Positions 7,448-15,198 of a stretch of 34,395 bases of DNA are shown here, in pieces. The notes beneath the pieces were generated by a model. It was not told where the DNA came from. It made no database searches and saw only the letters and a list, made by a program, of their open reading frames with translations. The stretch spans positions 1 through 34,395 of the forward strand of contig NZ_VDFV01000041.1 of NCBI RefSeq assembly GCF_006152145.1, read 5' to 3'. Numbering within the stretch: position 1 is the first letter of the stretch; each line of letters opens with the position of its first letter. This DNA is from Rubellimicrobium roseum. Its GTDB lineage: Bacteria > Pseudomonadota > Alphaproteobacteria > Rhodobacterales > Rhodobacteraceae. Both the position numbers and the translations under genes were made by a program.

Positions 7448-8920
7448 ATGACCCTCGCATCCGTCCTCAACATGAACCCGGACTTCTCCAATCCTGCCCT
7501 CCATTCCGAGGGTCAGTACATCGGCGGCCGCTGGTTGCCGGGAGGCGGCATTCCGGTAACGAATCCGTCCACGGGCGCCGTTCTGGCCGAGGTGCCGGAC
7601 GCGCCGGTCGAGGTCGGGCTCGCCGCCGTGGAGGCCGCCGCGGCCGCCGCCGCCGGCTGGCGCGCGACGCCGCCGCGGCAGCGCTCCGAGATCCTGCGCC
7701 GCTGGTGGGCGCTGATGACCGAACGCGCCGAGGAACTGGCGGTGCTCATCTCTCTCGAGAACGGCAAGGCCCTGGCGGACGCGCGCGGCGAGGTGGCTTA
7801 CGCTGCCGAGTTCTTCCGGTGGTACGCCGAGGAGGCGACGCGCATCCCGGGCGAGTTCCGGACTGCCCCTTCGGGCGCGCACCGTATCCTCGTGGATCAC
7901 GAGCCGATTGGCGTATCACTTCTGATCACACCGTGGAACTTCCCAGCCGCGATGGCGACGCGCAAGATCGGCCCGGCGCTCGCGGCCGGTTGCACGGTGA
8001 TCCTGAAGCCGGCCAGCGAGACGCCGCTGACCGCCTTTGCCATGGCGCGGCTGGGCGAGGAGGCCGGCGTGCCGCCGGGCGTGGTCAACGTCCTGACCAC
8101 CTCGCAGCCGGGAGCGGTGGTGTCCGCGATCTTGGCCGACCCGCGGGTGCGGAAGCTGTCCTTCACGGGCTCGACTCCCGTTGGGCGCCTCCTGCTCGCC
8201 GAGGCGGCCAAGTCCGTCGTGAGCTGCTCGATGGAACTCGGAGGGAACGCCCCGTTCCTTGTCTTCGATGACGCCGACCTTCCGGCCGCCCTGGACGGCG
8301 CCATGGTGGCGAAGATGCGCAACGCGGGCGAGGCCTGCACCGCCGCCAACCGCTTCTACGTGCAGGATGGTATCCACGACGCCTTCGTGGCGGGTCTGAC
8401 CGAGCGGATGGCCGCCCTTCGGGTGGGCGCCGGCACCGACCCCGCCACGCAGTGCGGTCCGATGATCACCGCGAAGGCGGTGGCAAAGATAGAAGGGCTG
8501 GTCGCGGATGCGGTGGCGCGCGGCGCGCGGGTTCGGACCGGCGGGGCTGCGCTGGACGGGGCAGGTAACTTCTATGCGCCGACGGTCCTCGACAACGTCC
8601 TTGCCAGCGCCGCGATGGCGCGCGAGGAGATCTTCGGCCCGGTCGCCGCGGTCTATCGCTTCTCCGACGAAGCCGAGGCCATTCGGCTGGCCAACGACAC
8701 CGAATATGGCCTTGCTGCTTATGTCTACACGTCCGACCTCCAGCGCGCCTTCCGGGTGGGCCGGGCGCTGGAAAGCGGCATGGTCGCCCTGAACCGTGGT
8801 CTCATGTCCGACCCCGCTGCCCCGTTTGGCGGAGCCAAGCAGAGCGGTCTCGGGCGGGAGGGCGGCACGACCGGCATCCTCGAGTTCATGGAAGCCAAGT
8901 ACTACGCCGTCGACATCTGA
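7448..8920 (+). CDS. NAD(P)-dependent aldehyde dehydrogenase, succinate-semialdehyde type
   Basis: The 490-residue enzyme has the full ALDH catalytic set: Asn164 in PWNFP, Lys187 in LKPAS, FTGST (239-243), Glu263 in MELGGN, and nucleophile Cys297 in GEACTAAN. The sequence around the cysteine and the overall length resemble GabD-type succinate semialdehyde dehydrogenases, a group that also includes enzymes for related semialdehydes. ATG 7448 is chosen because AGGAAA precedes it at 7432-7437. The same frame is open back to 7400, but that would overlap the Fe-ADH gene. It lies 19 bp after the Fe-ADH stop, so the pair plausibly performs alcohol to aldehyde to acid oxidation. Confidence 0.92.
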   Translation: MTLASVLNMNPDFSNPALHSEGQYIGGRWLPGGGIPVTNPSTGAVLAEVPDAPVEVGLAAVEAAAAAAAGWRATPPRQRSEILRRWWALMTERAEELAVLISLENGKALADARGEVAYAAEFFRWYAEEATRIPGEFRTAPSGAHRILVDHEPIGVSLLITPWNFPAAMATRKIGPALAAGCTVILKPASETPLTAFAMARLGEEAGVPPGVVNVLTTSQPGAVVSAILADPRVRKLSFTGSTPVGRLLLAEAAKSVVSCSMELGGNAPFLVFDDADLPAALDGAMVAKMRNAGEACTAANRFYVQDGIHDAFVAGLTERMAALRVGAGTDPATQCGPMITAKAVAKIEGLVADAVARGARVRTGGAALDGAGNFYAPTVLDNVLASAAMAREEIFGPVAAVYRFSDEAEAIRLANDTEYGLAAYVYTSDLQRAFRVGRALESGMVALNRGLMSDPAAPFGGAKQSGLGREGGTTGILEFMEAKYYAVDI

Positions 8921-8947
8921 AGTATGCGGGTCGGGTGAGAGGCTGGG

Positions 8948-9799
8948 ATGGACAGGCAGGACCCCTACCGCATTCGGGATTACGTTCCGGACTTCGACGC
9001 GATCGCGGCCGAGTTCGCCTCGCGCAGCGAAGCCGTGACCCAACGGGCGACTCTTCGGACTGACATCGCCTACGGGCCGGGCCCTCGCGAGACACTCGAC
9101 CTGATCTTCCCCGACCGGGTCTCCCCGGACGCGCCGCTCCACTTATTCGTTCATGGCGGCTACTGGAGATCGGGAGAGAAAGCCAACTACCGCCTCGTCG
9201 CCGAGCCGGTGCTGAAAGCGGGCGGGATCGCGGCCCTCGTCGAGTACGATCTCCTGCCCGGTGCGCGGCTCGCCACGCTGGTTGGGCAGGTCCGACGCGC
9301 GGCGCTCTGGCTACAGGAGAATGCTCTAGGATTTGGGGCCGACTCGGGCCGGTTCACGGTCAGCGGCCATTCAGCGGGGGCGCACCTCGCCTCCTACCTT
9401 GCTGCCAAGGGGCCGCAGGAGAGCCAGCCGCGTCTTCCGGAGGTCGCTGGACTGCTTCTTGTGAGCGGCATCTACGACCTATCCGAGATCCCTGACAGCT
9501 TCTTGAAAGAGGAGGCAGGAATGACGCCCGAGGAGGCCGCAGCTTGGACGCCGATAACTTCCGCCCAACTTCCGGGTCCGCGGCGAACACTGGTCGTCGG
9601 CGCGGAGGAAACGCGTCCGTTCCACGACCACGGCCAGCAACTGAGCGATCTTCTGAAGTCGCAGGGACTGGACGCGAACCTGCGAGTCGAGCCTGGCCTC
9701 GATCATATGAGCATCGTCCTGGCCCTAGCCGACCCCGACCACCCGCTCGGCCGACATTTCGCTGACATGGTGGCTGGACTAAACGGCTGTTCGCCATAG
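8948..9799 (+). CDS. Alpha/beta hydrolase, kynurenine-formamidase/BD-FAE-like
   Basis: The 283-residue cytoplasmic protein has an oxyanion loop HGGYW (69-73) and a nucleophile elbow GHSAG with Ser142. The catalytic His is probably His253 in Leu-Asp-His-Met-Ser. HGGYW is characteristic of arylformamidase-like and BD-FAE esterases. It follows the aldehyde dehydrogenase by 27 bp and may hydrolyse an ester, lactone or formamide in the same pathway. The last residues and the stop codon lie inside repeat copy A: the frame ends in the repeat core at TTCGCCATAGT, where other copies read TTCGCCAGAGT or TTCGCCAAAGT. The C-terminus may therefore have been reshaped by that element. Confidence 0.88.
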   Translation: MDRQDPYRIRDYVPDFDAIAAEFASRSEAVTQRATLRTDIAYGPGPRETLDLIFPDRVSPDAPLHLFVHGGYWRSGEKANYRLVAEPVLKAGGIAALVEYDLLPGARLATLVGQVRRAALWLQENALGFGADSGRFTVSGHSAGAHLASYLAAKGPQESQPRLPEVAGLLLVSGIYDLSEIPDSFLKEEAGMTPEEAAAWTPITSAQLPGPRRTLVVGAEETRPFHDHGQQLSDLLKSQGLDANLRVEPGLDHMSIVLALADPDHPLGRHFADMVAGLNGCSP

Positions 9800-9857
9800 T
9801 CCAAATCCTGACCCCGCAACCAGATTCGAACCCCGTCACAGCAAGTGACGGGGGTTC
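9787..9857 (+). repeat. Dispersed repeat copy A: initiator-tRNA-like 3' end plus inverted repeat
   Basis: The core reads TTCGCCATAGTCCAAATCC, then a segment ending CCCCGCAACCA, then an inverted repeat at 9828-9857 (GAACCCCGTCAC, loop AGCAA, GTGACGGGGGTTC, with one bulged G). The same order of elements recurs at about 20.98, 28.13 and 33.74 kb, all on the + strand. The first part resembles the T-loop, T-stem and acceptor 3' end of an initiator tRNA including CCA. However, the conserved TTC of the T-loop reads TCC, so it is not a working tRNA. The hairpin could act as a terminator for the hydrolase gene it overlaps. Confidence 0.8.
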
Positions 9858-10085
9858 TATCGTTACGGGCACCGTATACTTCGGGGGTTGCGTCCTCCAC
9901 AACCAGCTTTCCTTGCGTCTGAACGACAGGCCCGGTTCCGTCTGGGGCGGCGCCCTTGTCGTCCGGAGGGTGGCCTCAGGGTGACCTCGGCCGAGAAGTC
10001 TCCGTCCGCGGCCACACCCCCTCTGGCTCCGTGGCCATCCGCATAGCTCCTTTGCCGGCGAAACCGGCACGCCAGCGGCCGCCCG
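9858..10085. other. Intergenic region between repeat copy A and the MFS gene
   Basis: No convincing gene is seen in these 228 bp. The only structure noted is a short inverted repeat at 10053-10069 (TGCCGG, loop CGAAA, CCGGCA). It lies just beyond the stop of the minus-strand MFS gene and could contribute to its 3' end. It has no clear T-run. Confidence 0.5.
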
Positions 10086-11435
10086 TCAGGCGCCGCTCGA
10101 CACGATCCCGCCGCGCACGCCGTCGTCCCCAGTCGCGCCGCTCGCATAGGCGTCCGACAACTGCCTGTAGTAGCGCGAGTTGAACGCCAAGATCGTCACC
10201 AAGAGCCCGATCAGTCCGGCCACCGTGAACACCAGCGCGATGCCGCGGTCCGGCCCGGTGCCGAACCAGCCACCGATGGCGTCCGCTCCGGCCCCGTCCG
10301 TCATGAACGGGATGACGATGAACTGCGTCAGCGGCCCGATCAGAAAGGCTGTGACCGGCGAGGCGGATTGCTCCACTGACTGCGCAAAGCCGAAGACTCG
10401 TCCTTGCCGTTCCAGCGGGACCACCTTTTGCAGCGTCGTCTGCTCCGCCGCTTCGGCATAAGGTCCCAAGAGCATCCATACGAAGCACCCCGCCGCCAGC
10501 AGCCAGATCGAGGGCTGGATGGTGAAGACGCAGCAGACGGACCACGTCATGACGTTCACCAGCAGCAGGGTCCGAATGGGGTTCTTTCCCAAGCCGGTCT
10601 TGGAGATGATGAGCCCGCTCAGGATGAAGGCGGTCGACAGCCCACCGAACATGAGGCCCCACACCTCCACGGAGACGAGCGACAGGCCATAGGCATCCAG
10701 GAGCGCCATAAACACGCCTCCCAAAAAGTTGTTGAAGCAGGCGAAGAAGATCAGCGCGAAGAGGCCCGGCACCGCGGCGATCACTTGGATCGTGCCGGCG
10801 ATGTCGACGCTTCTGGGCTCTTTGGGTGCATCTGCCGATGGCTCCGCCCGGCCCTCGTCGATCCGGATCAGGCTGAGGTGGAGGATTGCCAACAGGGTCG
10901 TCGCCAGCGCCAATACCAGGACACCCAGCATGCCGGTGTAGGCCACGAGGAACCCCGAGATCACTGAGGTGGTGAGAAAGCCAATCCCCGTGACCATGCC
11001 CACGAGCCCGTTGGCCCTGTCACGGCGATCCTCGGGAATGAGGATGGTGACCAGGGTCGGCAGGGCGATGGAGCGAAGGTTGCCGGCAATGACCCCCAGC
11101 ATGACCGTCAGGATGAAGGACCACAGATACAGGCTGTAAGGATCGGTGAAGGCGTCCTGTGGTTCCAGCAGCACCATGGCGAGACTGATCGCATAGAACG
11201 TCGCAGAGACCGCACTGGAGGCCAGCATCGCCGCCTTCTTGGAGTTGTGATCGACGATGGAGCCGAGCCAGATGCCGAACCCGGCCGTCAGCACCAGGTA
11301 GATGCCCGCGATCATGCCCGTCGCGAACACCGAGTGGGTCTCCAGGAATACCCAGAAGGTGATGGCGAACCACACCGTGAAGTTCGTGATGTTGGCCACA
11401 AGGTTGTTGACAAGGACGTTGTAGAAGGTCCGCAT
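10086..11435 (-). CDS. Major facilitator superfamily exporter (EntS/MFS_3-like)
   Basis: The 449-residue protein has about 12 hydrophobic helices. The loop between helices 2 and 3 reads Gly-Ser-Ile-Val-Asp-His-Asn-Ser-Lys-Lys, the equivalent of the MFS A-motif. The arrangement resembles the enterobactin-exporter/macrolide-efflux group of drug and siderophore exporters. It is convergent with the hydrolase at 8948 and begins 141 bp beyond the stop of the PhnB-like gene on the same strand. Substrate is unknown; efflux rather than uptake is favoured by family resemblance. Confidence 0.85.
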   Translation of the reverse strand: MRTFYNVLVNNLVANITNFTVWFAITFWVFLETHSVFATGMIAGIYLVLTAGFGIWLGSIVDHNSKKAAMLASSAVSATFYAISLAMVLLEPQDAFTDPYSLYLWSFILTVMLGVIAGNLRSIALPTLVTILIPEDRRDRANGLVGMVTGIGFLTTSVISGFLVAYTGMLGVLVLALATTLLAILHLSLIRIDEGRAEPSADAPKEPRSVDIAGTIQVIAAVPGLFALIFFACFNNFLGGVFMALLDAYGLSLVSVEVWGLMFGGLSTAFILSGLIISKTGLGKNPIRTLLLVNVMTWSVCCVFTIQPSIWLLAAGCFVWMLLGPYAEAAEQTTLQKVVPLERQGRVFGFAQSVEQSASPVTAFLIGPLTQFIVIPFMTDGAGADAIGGWFGTGPDRGIALVFTVAGLIGLLVTILAFNSRYYRQLSDAYASGATGDDGVRGGIVSSGA

Positions 11436-11576
11436 GTCGGCTTTCCCATGTTGGTGACCGGTCTTTCCCGGCGGGTCCAGCGGTGCTCAGGCGGTCGTTG
11501 AGGAAGGCGACGGAAGCAGGACGGGATTAGGTGCCGCTCCGAGCTTCCGCACGTCAGCACCAGGTCGGCCCCACCC

Positions 11577-12056
11577 TCAGCCTCGCCGGGCCGCCTTGAT
11601 CGCGGCCACGTCGATCTTGCGCATGCTCATCATGGCGGCGAACGCGCGCTTGGCCTCGTCGCCGCCGGCGGCCAAGGCCTCGGTCAACACGCGCGGCGTG
11701 ATCTGCCAGTTCACGCCCCAGCGGTCCTTGCACCAGCCGCAGGCGCTCTCCGCACCGCCGTTCCCCACGATGGCGTCCCAGTAGCGGTCGGTCTCCTCCT
11801 GGTCGTCCGTCGCGACCTGGAACGAGAAGGCTTCGGTGTGGGGGAACGCCGGCCCGCCGTTGAGGCCGAGGCACGGGATGCCGACGACGGTGAACTCGAC
11901 CGTGAGGACATCCCCGGCCTTGCCGCCCGGAAAGTCGCCGGGCGCGCGGTGGACGGCGCGGACCGAGCTGTCGGGAAAGGTCCGGGCGTAGAAGGTGGCC
12001 GCCGCTTCGGCGTCCTTGTCGTACCACAGGCAGATCGTGTTCTTGGGGGTGGTCAT
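11577..12056 (-). CDS. PhnB-like VOC protein (3-demethylubiquinone methyltransferase-like fold)
   Basis: This 159-residue protein belongs to the PhnB-like glyoxalase/bleomycin-resistance superfamily. It has the typical opening Asn-Thr-Ile-Cys-Leu-Trp-Tyr and the alternation of Ala-Ala-Xaa-Phe-Tyr and Trp-Gly-Val-Asn-Trp-Gln segments. Databases often label relatives 3-demethylubiquinone-9 3-methyltransferase, although they lack a SAM fold. The start ATG at 12056 is preceded by GGAGC on the minus strand. The frame is open further upstream to 12122, but that part has no family resemblance. The biochemical role is unknown. Confidence 0.85.
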   Translation of the reverse strand: MTTPKNTICLWYDKDAEAAATFYARTFPDSSVRAVHRAPGDFPGGKAGDVLTVEFTVVGIPCLGLNGGPAFPHTEAFSFQVATDDQEETDRYWDAIVGNGGAESACGWCKDRWGVNWQITPRVLTEALAAGGDEAKRAFAAMMSMRKIDVAAIKAARRG

Positions 12057-12182
12057 TGCTTCTTGCTCCACTGTCCGCGCCGAACTGCTCGGCGCTCCTG
12101 CTGTTGGTGGCGAATGGCACATGCCGATCAGTGCCGTGCCACAACCTTGCGCCTATCGTCACGTCTCAATGGCAGCCGCGGC

Positions 12183-12530
12183 CTAAGCCTCGACCAGCAC
12201 CTCGAAGCCGCCGTAGATCATCCGCTTGCCGTCGAAGGGCATCTCCTCTGCCTGCATCTGCTGGTCGTCCATCATCCGCTTCTACGCGTCATCGCGGGTC
12301 GCCTTGTCCGGCCACCACACCCAGGAGAAGACGACCGCCTCATCGGCTTTGCGCTGGACGGCCATGCTGAAGGAGGTGACCTGCCCTTCGGGCACGTCGT
12401 CGCCCCAGGTCTCCACGCACCGCGTGGCGCCATAGCGCTTCATGATCTCCGCCATCCGGGCGGCGTGATCGCGGTGAAGCGCCTTGTTGGCGGTGGATAC
12501 CGCGGCCACGAAGCCGTCGATGTAGGCCAT
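12183..12530 (-). pseudogene. DUF1428 family gene interrupted by an in-frame TAG
   Basis: Reading from ATG 12530, the product matches DUF1428: Tyr-Ile-Asp-Gly-Phe-Val, then Gly-Asp-Asp-Val-Pro-Glu-Gly, then Val-Val-Phe-Ser-Trp. At codon 83 (12282-12284) there is a TAG. In the same frame the family's C-terminal block continues directly (Met-Pro-Phe-Asp-Gly-Lys-Arg-Met-Ile-Tyr-Gly-Gly-Phe-Glu) to TAG at 12183-12185. Full length would be 115 residues, normal for the family. A single nonsense change with no frameshift suggests a recent mutation, a base-call error, or stop-codon readthrough. DUF1428 function is unknown. It sits between the PhnB-like and DUF899 genes on the same strand. Confidence 0.85.
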
Positions 12531-12610
12531 GATGGATCTCCCTGTTCAACTAAGTCGCTGAAGCTGTTTGCGCTCTACTGTGTTCGTCTGGCCTTTTACG
12601 ACCGCTCGGT

Positions 12611-13321
12611 TCAGCGCCGCCCGGCCCAGTTGAGCGAAGGATACCAATCCGACCGCCGCCCCGCCGGGCTTATGTCGAGGACGTGCCAGAGCGGATCGAA
12701 CTCGGGAGGGTCGCGGGGGTCCTGGCCCGGATCGCTTTCGGTCATCTCGGAGGAGTAGAAGTGACGGATGAGATCGCCATCCTTGCGGAAGACGTTGGCT
12801 CCTGGAATGTCGGCATCCTCGGGGTGGACCCAGTCGCGGGTATAGTCGCCCGAGACATCGCTGTAGACCGGCAGGTCGGGCATGCCGAGCTCGCGTTTGG
12901 CCTCGACCAGTCGTAGCAGCGGCGATCGGGCCACGAAGGCGATGCCCAGATTCTCTCGGATGGCGGGGACCCGCAGGGCAAGGGCGTTCATCAGGCCCGT
13001 GCACATCGGGCAGGGGTTCTTGCGCTGCGGTCCGAACATGTAACTGTAGACGAAGACCGCGTCGTGACCGCCGAAGAGGTCGGCGAGGCTCACCTCGCCG
13101 TCCTCGCCATCGAAGCGGTAGTCCTTGGTCACCACCGCTCCGGCTGGCAGCCCGCGCCGCTCGGCGGCGATGCTCTCGATCTGGCGACGAAGCTCATACT
13201 CGCGCACCAGCAGCCGCTGACGTGCGGCCCGGTACTCATTCGACTCCCCGAGCTGCCGGATCGGGTTGCGGGCGGCCAGCGCCTCGGCTGGCTCAAGGGT
13301 GAAGTCGTCGGGCATGGTCAT
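12611..13321 (-). CDS. DUF899 family thioredoxin-like protein
   Basis: This 236-residue protein matches DUF899, a cytoplasmic family with a thioredoxin-like fold. Visible features are the Phe-Gly-Pro-Gln-Arg-Lys-Asn-Pro-Cys104-Pro-Met-Cys107 segment, where CPMC sits at the position of a redox CXXC, and the C-terminal His-Val-Leu-Asp-Ile-Ser-Pro-Ala-Gly-Arg. Either Met1 (13321) or Met3 (13315) may be the start. It follows the MFS gene at 13407 on the same strand and precedes the DUF1428 pseudogene. The reaction is unknown; a peroxiredoxin- or disulfide-type activity is only suggested by the fold. Confidence 0.85.
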   Translation of the reverse strand: MTMPDDFTLEPAEALAARNPIRQLGESNEYRAARQRLLVREYELRRQIESIAAERRGLPAGAVVTKDYRFDGEDGEVSLADLFGGHDAVFVYSYMFGPQRKNPCPMCTGLMNALALRVPAIRENLGIAFVARSPLLRLVEAKRELGMPDLPVYSDVSGDYTRDWVHPEDADIPGANVFRKDGDLIRHFYSSEMTESDPGQDPRDPPEFDPLWHVLDISPAGRRSDWYPSLNWAGRR

Positions 13322-13406
13322 TCTCCTTGAGCGTCAAGTCGGTGGGTTGATGCGGGCCAAGGCTGTGTTCATCGGGGCATGCCGAGGTCGTCAGGAACGG
13401 CCAGCC

Positions 13407-14621
13407 TCAGGCGGATTGCGGCTGTGCGGCAACTGTCGCCTTCGGGAACGGCCTGAAGGTCATGGCGATCAGGAAAGCGCCTAGGCCCAGGCCGAAGCTG
13501 GTGACGTAGAGCGCGCCGTAGCCCCCGGTCGTGTCGAAGATCCAGCCGCCCAGGACCGGCCCCGTCGCCATGCCGAGCCCGCCCGCCATCCCAGTGCCCC
13601 CCATGATCGTGCCCAGGATGTGCATGGGGAAGTTCTCGCGGATCAGCACGGCATAGAGCGGCATGACGCCCGCGTAGATGAAGCCAAAGGTGGCGGCGAC
13701 GAGGTAGAAGTGCATGAGGTTGGTGGCGAAGAAGAAGCCCAGCGCGCCGATGGCCTGGGCCAGCAGCCCCGCCACCAAGACGCGCTTGGCCCCGAAGCGG
13801 TCGCCCAAAAGGCCGAAGCCCAGGCGGCCGCCCATGCCTGCAATTCCCTCGACCGAGTAGATCGAGACGGCGGCCAGGGCCGAGATCCCGCAGATCTGGG
13901 CATAGCTCACGGTGTGGAAGATCGGGCCCGAATGCGTGGCGCAGCAAAAGAAGTTGGTGAGCACGAGGACGATGAAGGGCGGCGAGGTCACGGCTTCGCG
14001 CACGGTCATTCCTTCGCTCGGCGCGTCGGCGGTCCCATCCAGCGTGGCGGCCTGCGCCGGCGGTCGGCGCAGAAGCAGCGCGAGGGGTAGGGTCGTCACC
14101 GCGACCAGCACCGCCAGGATCGACAGCACGGTGCGCCAGTCGTAGGCCTCGGCCAGCCGCGCCGCGAGCGGGGACATGGTGACCGGAGCCAATCCCATCC
14201 CGGCCGAGACAAGGGAGACCGCCAGCCCGCGCTGGGTGGTGAACCAGCCCATGACCGTGGCCATCATGGGGGCGAAGAAGGCCGCGACCGCGCCGCCGGC
14301 CAGAACACCGAAGCTGAGTTGGAACAACGGCAGTGTGGGCGCGCGGCCCGCAAGCCATAAACTGAGTGCGAAGAGGCTAGCTCCCGCGAGGACCACCGGC
14401 CGGGCGCCGAACCGGTCCGACAGCGAGCCCCAGACCATCGAGGTGACCGCCATGGCCAAAAAGCCGACGGTCATCGCCATGGAGATGCCGGTCCGCGACC
14501 ATCCCGTGGCTTCGGCCATGGGCGTGAGGAGCACGGGGAGGGAAAAGAGCGATCCCATGGCGACGCAACCCATCAGGCCTCCAGCGGCCACGATCACCCA
14601 ACGATACGGTGAATCCGACAT
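13407..14621 (-). CDS. MFS transporter (oxalate/formate antiporter or monocarboxylate type)
   Basis: The 404-residue protein has 12 predicted helices. It has an A-motif-like loop, Gly-Ser-Leu-Ser-Asp-Arg-Phe-Gly-Ala-Arg (about 65-74), and a second, Gly-Leu-Leu-Gly-Asp-Arg-Phe-Gly-Ala-Lys, between helices 8 and 9. The overall pattern resembles the oxalate:formate antiporter/monocarboxylate group. It is divergent from a MarR regulator 85 bp away, a common arrangement for a regulator controlling its transporter. Substrate is unknown. Confidence 0.88.
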   Translation of the reverse strand: MSDSPYRWVIVAAGGLMGCVAMGSLFSLPVLLTPMAEATGWSRTGISMAMTVGFLAMAVTSMVWGSLSDRFGARPVVLAGASLFALSLWLAGRAPTLPLFQLSFGVLAGGAVAAFFAPMMATVMGWFTTQRGLAVSLVSAGMGLAPVTMSPLAARLAEAYDWRTVLSILAVLVAVTTLPLALLLRRPPAQAATLDGTADAPSEGMTVREAVTSPPFIVLVLTNFFCCATHSGPIFHTVSYAQICGISALAAVSIYSVEGIAGMGGRLGFGLLGDRFGAKRVLVAGLLAQAIGALGFFFATNLMHFYLVAATFGFIYAGVMPLYAVLIRENFPMHILGTIMGGTGMAGGLGMATGPVLGGWIFDTTGGYGALYVTSFGLGLGAFLIAMTFRPFPKATVAAQPQSA

Positions 14622-14706
14622 GCGAACGCCTCCTGCGACAGCAGGTCGCTGGTCGCCCAGACCTGCGGATGTTGTTGTGGTGTCGATGCTTTGGTATCAA
14701 GGTAAC
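14622..14706. promoter_or_regulatory. Divergent MFS/MarR promoter region
   Basis: The 85-bp gap holds promoters for both genes. The segment nearest the MarR start (about 14692-14709) is less GC-rich and contains TTGGTATCAAGGTAACAT, a candidate place for an autoregulatory MarR site. A direct repeat of GTGTTCT lies at 14709 and 14720, but it falls inside the first MarR codons. No perfect dyad was found. Confidence 0.3.
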
Positions 14707-15150
14707 ATGTGTTCTGCAAGTGTTCTCATCGAGACCGTTCACGAAATCCGCGACCAGTGTCTCTGCCTGGCCACGCAGCGGGCGGCGCGGCGCCTGGCCC
14801 GAAGGTTCGACCGGCTCTTCGCGCCCCTGGGCCTGACCAATGGGCAGTTCTCGATGCTGGTGGCCTTGAGCGGGCAATGGCGACCGCGCCTGGGCGAGCT
14901 GGCCGAGTTCTTGGGCATGGACGCAACCACGATGACGGCTGCCGTCAAGCCGCTGGAGAAAAGGGGCCTGGTCGCGCTTCAGGCGGACGAGGCCGACGCT
15001 CGCGTCCGCCGCCCCAGGCTCACCGAGACGGGGCGCGACCTCGTGGCCCAAGCCGTGCCGCTCTGGCGCGAGGAGCACGCCAGGGTGCAAGCCGAGCTTG
15101 TGGGGCAGGACGCGGCGGCACTGGCGCGGGTCCTGAAGGATGTGGGCTGA
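14707..15150 (+). CDS. MarR-family transcriptional regulator
   Basis: This 147-residue protein has a winged helix at about residues 61-107, including Leu-Gly-Met-Asp-Ala-Thr-Thr-Met-Thr in the recognition helix. The Asp-Glu-Ala-Asp-Ala-Arg-Val-Arg-Arg wing is typical of MarR. Cys2, Cys18 and Cys20 in the N-terminal dimerisation helix are worth noting, since some MarR proteins sense oxidants through such cysteines; this is inference. ATG 14707 is preferred; ATG 14686 is the nearest alternative. It likely represses itself and the divergent MFS gene. Confidence 0.9.
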   Translation: MCSASVLIETVHEIRDQCLCLATQRAARRLARRFDRLFAPLGLTNGQFSMLVALSGQWRPRLGELAEFLGMDATTMTAAVKPLEKRGLVALQADEADARVRRPRLTETGRDLVAQAVPLWREEHARVQAELVGQDAAALARVLKDVG

Positions 15151-15198
15151 GGACCATGCGGTCGCCCGTGCCGCCTCGGCCGGTGCCTCCACTCTGGC

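Noticed and set aside
9800-9822. Possible tRNA gene
   Set aside because: Only the 3' end resembles a tRNA. The D-arm and anticodon arm are absent upstream, and the T-loop lacks the conserved TTC.
9703-9900. Minus-strand small ORF across repeat copy A (with a similar peptide opposite copy D)
   Set aside because: The shared Ile-Trp-Leu-Arg-Gly-Gln-Asp peptide is the antisense translation of the repeat core, not evidence of a protein family.
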